Below, piece by piece: positions 61,424-64,000 of a DNA stretch of 64,000 nt. A program made the translations under genes and the position numbers. This stretch comes from an uncultured Prevotellaceae bacterium (GTDB lineage: Bacteria; Bacteroidota; Bacteroidia; Bacteroidales; Muribaculaceae). Location of the stretch: positions 62,001-126,000 of the forward strand of contig ONQS01000002.1 of NCBI GenBank assembly GCA_900320055.1. Reading direction: 5' to 3'. Every line of letters begins with the position of its first letter. The stretch's first letter is position 1. The notes below the pieces were generated by a model. That model made no database searches. It saw only the letters and a list, made by a program, of their open reading frames with translations, and had not been told where the DNA came from.

Positions 61424-63145
61424 ATGGCGGAGAATATTGAGAATATCAACGCATCGGGCGAGGAGAAGAAGCCCTTGAATTTTGTACAGCAGTTTGTGGC
61501 CGAGGATCTGGCGGCTGGTAAGAACGGAGGAAGGCTGAACACGCGTTTCCCGCCGGAGCCTAACGGCTACCTGCACATCGGCCATGCCAAGGCCATCTGC
61601 ATGGACTTTGGCGTAGCCGAGAAGTTTGGCGGCACTTGCAACCTGCGCTTTGACGACACCAACCCCCAGAAGGAGGACACCGAGTATGTCGAGGCCATCA
61701 TGCGCGACATTCACTGGTTGGGCTATGATTGGGGTGACAGGCTGTACTATGCCAGCGACTACTTCCCCAAACTGTATGACTTCGCCATCCGCCTGATTAA
61801 GGAGGGCAAGGCATACGTTGATGACCAGACGAGCGAGCAGATTGCCCAGCAGAAGGGCACGCCCACGACGCCTGGCACCAACAGCCCCTACCGCGACCGC
61901 ACCGTCGAGGAGAACCTGGATCTGTTCCAGAGGATGAATGCAGGCGAGTTTGAGGAGGGCAGCCACGTGCTGCGCGCCAAGATTGACATGGCATCGAGCA
62001 ACATGCACTTCCGCGACCCGATCATCTACCGCATCATCAAGACGCCGCACTGGCGCACGGGCAACAAGTGGAACGTCTATCCCATGTATGACTTTGCCCA
62101 CGGCCAGAGCGACTACTTCGAGGGCGTGACCCACTCGATCTGCACCCTGGAGTTTGTTCCGCACCGCGACCTGTATGACTACTTCGTGCACGAGTTGGCC
62201 GGCGAGAGCGCTGCCGAGTATTGCCCCCGCCAGATTGAGTTCAACCGCCTGAACCTCACCTACACCGTGATGAGCAAGCGCAAACTGCTGCAACTCGTCA
62301 AGGAAGGTCTGGTGGCCGGTTGGGACGATCCCCGCATGCCGACCCTGTGCGGCCTGCGCCGCCGCGGCTATACTGCCCAGAGCATCAAGAACTTTATCGA
62401 GGACATCGGCTATACCAAGTATGAGGCACTCAACGACATCGGCCTGCTGGAGCACAACATCCGCGAGGAGTTGAACCACCATGCCAACCGCGTGAGCGCC
62501 GTGCTGAACCCCGTCAAGGTGGTCATCACCAACTATCCCGAGGACAAGGTGGAAATGATGGAGATGGACAACAATCCCGAGCAGGAGAACGCCGGCAAGC
62601 ACCAGATGCCGTTCTCGCGCGAGATCTACATCGAGCGTGACGACTTCATGGAAGAACCGCCCAAGAAGTTCTTCCGCCTCACGCCTGGCAAGGAAGTGCG
62701 CCTCAAGGGTGCCTACATCATCATGTGCACCGGCTGCACGAAGGATGCCGATGGCAACGTGACAGAGATCCAGTGCACCTACGACCCTGACACGCTGAGC
62801 GGCAGTGCCGGCAGTCAGCGCAAGGTCAAGGGCACGCTGCACTGGGTGAGCGCCCGCCACTGTGTGGATGCCGAGGTCAGGCTGTATGACCGCCTGTTTG
62901 CCGTCGAGAATCCCAGCGCCGACACAGAGCACGACTTCCGCGAACTGCTCAATCCCGAGTCGCTGCGCGTCATCACCGATGCCAAGATCGAGCCGTTCCT
63001 GGCCGAAAATGCCCAGGTTGGCGACAAATATCAGTTCCAGCGCATCGGCTACTTCTGTGTCGATGAGGACTCTACCGAGGGTCGCCTCGTGTTTAACCGC
63101 ACCATCGGCCTGAAAGACAGTTGGGCCAAGATGCAGAAGAACTAA
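61424..63145 (+). CDS. glnS: Glutaminyl-tRNA synthetase
   Basis: The 573-residue class I synthetase charges tRNA-Gln directly. The HIGH motif is in [17 protein letters not shown] (HIGH at 51-54) and the KMSKS-type loop in [30 protein letters not shown] and the C-terminal beta-barrel anticodon domain follow. The length matches bacterial GlnRS, so the indirect GatCAB route is not needed for glutamine. A hairpin lies after the gene. Confidence 0.97.
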   Translation: MAENIENINASGEEKKPLNFVQQFVAEDLAAGKNGGRLNTRFPPEPNGYLHIGHAKAICMDFGVAEKFGGTCNLRFDDTNPQKEDTEYVEAIMRDIHWLGYDWGDRLYYASDYFPKLYDFAIRLIKEGKAYVDDQTSEQIAQQKGTPTTPGTNSPYRDRTVEENLDLFQRMNAGEFEEGSHVLRAKIDMASSNMHFRDPIIYRIIKTPHWRTGNKWNVYPMYDFAHGQSDYFEGVTHSICTLEFVPHRDLYDYFVHELAGESAAEYCPRQIEFNRLNLTYTVMSKRKLLQLVKEGLVAGWDDPRMPTLCGLRRRGYTAQSIKNFIEDIGYTKYEALNDIGLLEHNIREELNHHANRVSAVLNPVKVVITNYPEDKVEMMEMDNNPEQENAGKHQMPFSREIYIERDDFMEEPPKKFFRLTPGKEVRLKGAYIIMCTGCTKDADGNVTEIQCTYDPDTLSGSAGSQRKVKGTLHWVSARHCVDAEVRLYDRLFAVENPSADTEHDFRELLNPESLRVITDAKIEPFLAENAQVGDKYQFQRIGYFCVDEDSTEGRLVFNRTIGLKDSWAKMQKN

Positions 63146-63192
63146 GCCATCGGACCAAGGCCTACACGCAGGCCACCGACCAACCAACACAA

Positions 63193-63224
63193 ACCGGTGC
63201 GGCTCACGACAGGAGTCGCGCCGG
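63193..63224 (+). terminator. Terminator-like hairpin after glnS
   Basis: An imperfect 12-bp stem (63194-63205 with 63213-63224, two G-T pairs) is followed by CATTGTTTT. Confidence 0.6.
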
Positions 63225-63264
63225 CATTGTTTTACGGGTTGCCTCCCGCACATGGCTTTCTGGA

Positions 63265-63278
63265 ATCAGCGGAAAATG
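63265..63278 (+). repeat. Dispersed intergenic repeat, partial copy 3
   Basis: The 14-nt ATCAGCGGAAAATG is identical to 29646-29659; the G-rich core does not follow. Confidence 0.4.
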
Positions 63279-63325
63279 TGCGAGGACGGATTCTTACTGC
63301 CAGAAATGAAAAAATCCCTCTCGCA

Positions 63326-63358
63326 TGTTGCGGGTATGGGCGGTTTGCATTATCTTTG
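63326..63358 (+). promoter_or_regulatory. Promoter of tsaC
   Basis: TGTTG (63326-63330), 20 nt, TATCTTTG (63351-63358), 20 nt before the ATG. Confidence 0.65.
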
Positions 63359-63378
63359 CAAATTGCAAACCATCGAAA

Positions 63379-63981
63379 ATGAGTTTAAACAAAGAACAAA
63401 TACAGAAGACCAAAGCGCAGCAAGATGCTGAAATCGTGCAATGCCTCAAAACCTTAAGTGCCGGAGGGCTGATTTTGTACCCGACCGACACGGTGTGGGG
63501 CATCGGCTGTGACGCCACCAATGCCGAGGCGGTGAAACGTGTGTACCAACTCAAGCGACGCGACGATAACAAAGCCCTGATCGTGCTGATCGACAGCGCC
63601 GACCATCTGGACCACTATGTGATCGATGTGCCAATGATCGCGCGCGAACTCATCGATGTCGCCGTCAAGCCGTTGACCATCATCTATGAGGGCGCCTACA
63701 ATCTGGCTCCCAACCTGATGGGCGAGGGAGAGAGCGTGGGCATACGCATCCCCAGCGATGAGTTCTGCCACCGACTGTGTGAACGCTACGGCAAGCCCAT
63801 CGTCTCGACCTCGGCCAACGTGAGCGGGCAGCCCACGGCCACGACATTTGCCGCCATCGACGAGTCGATTGTGCAAGGCGTGGATTATGCGGTGAACTAT
63901 CGGCGTGACGAGGCCACACCGCACCAGCCCTCCAACATCATCATGCTGCATCGCGACGGCACCTTCAAAATCATCCGCTAG
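63379..63981 (+). CDS. tsaC: L-threonylcarbamoyladenylate synthase (Sua5/YrdC family)
   Basis: The 200-residue enzyme makes threonylcarbamoyl-AMP from threonine, bicarbonate and ATP, the first step of the t6A tRNA modification. It has the YrdC pattern LYPTDTVWGIGCDATNAEAV, VYQLKRRDDNKALIVLI, VGIRIPSDEFCHRL and PIVSTSANVSGQPTATTF. It lacks the extra Sua5 C-terminal domain. The ATG at 63379 follows the promoter directly. An ATG at 63994 may start a next gene, cut off by the window end. Confidence 0.93.
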   Translation: MSLNKEQIQKTKAQQDAEIVQCLKTLSAGGLILYPTDTVWGIGCDATNAEAVKRVYQLKRRDDNKALIVLIDSADHLDHYVIDVPMIARELIDVAVKPLTIIYEGAYNLAPNLMGEGESVGIRIPSDEFCHRLCERYGKPIVSTSANVSGQPTATTFAAIDESIVQGVDYAVNYRRDEATPHQPSNIIMLHRDGTFKIIR

Positions 63982-64000
63982 ATCATCCCTGCCATGAAGA

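Noticed and set aside
61376-63253. A 625-codon open frame on the minus strand opposite glnS
   Set aside because: It is a shadow of glnS with no recognisable domains.

Overview
The window looks like chromosomal DNA of a GC-rich member of the Bacteroidales, probably of the Muribaculaceae/Prevotella kind (inference; no 16S rRNA gene is present). The evidence is two SusC/SusD pairs, DUF3822-RsmD, DUF3784, DUF3828, a PPi-dependent phosphofructokinase, an ECF sigma/FecR pair, and many promoters of the Bacteroidetes type (TTTG, about 20 nt, TAnnTTTG) with few Shine-Dalgarno sites. I found no tRNA, rRNA, CRISPR array, intact transposase or prophage. The window is ordinary chromosome with a few relics and intergenic repeats.

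Layout. 1-4.2 kb (+): 3' end of a DUF1599 gene, a DoxX/MauE-like membrane protein, a protein kinase fused to an AAA+ ATPase, and a YbjN-like protein. 4.2-10.8 kb (-): a secreted protease operon (DUF3828 lipoprotein, M6 metalloprotease, C10 cysteine protease), both proteases ending in dockerin-like repeats. 10.9-11.8 kb (+): a two-gene LysO lysine exporter. 11.8-18.7 kb (-): a tight six-gene run, DUF3822-rsmD-susC-susD-fur-mtgA. 18.8-23.6 kb (+): related lipoproteins on both sides of ettA. 23.7-26.7 kb (-): a secreted protein of unknown role and a DUF6249/ECF sigma/membrane-protein cluster. 26.9-33.8 kb (+): a GHL10 glycosidase with a dockerin-like tail, panC, panD, ffh, a CapA-family protein and an antitoxin relic.

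34-44.5 kb (-) is the most coherent accessory block: ECF sigma, FecR, an STN-type SusC, SusD, two TlpA-like thiol oxidoreductases and thioredoxin reductase. It suggests nutrient uptake controlled by cell-surface signalling and coupled to envelope redox. Beside it lie dsbD and a cysteine desulfidase gene (+). A rpmH/efp divergent pair (the 50-residue rpmH is easily missed), a SPOR lipoprotein, a phosphodiesterase and pfp follow. 53.5-57.4 kb (+) is a surface-polysaccharide operon: rmlA, two sugar 3,4-ketoisomerases, an aminotransferase and an SGNH-like membrane protein, apparently for a dTDP-3-amino-3,6-dideoxyhexose; rmlB is not in the window. 57.5-59.3 kb (-) holds a NimA-like flavoprotein, a membrane HU-LysM fusion and a normal HU protein. 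The end (+) holds a hydroxyacid dehydrogenase, a PAS protein, a stand-alone TonB-plug-like protein, glnS and tsaC.

The best leads for something undescribed are the kinase-AAA+ fusion with its YbjN-like partner, the HU-transmembrane-LysM fusion, the isolated plug-like protein, the heptamer repeat touching the trxB start, and the shared dockerin-like tails on three secreted enzymes.
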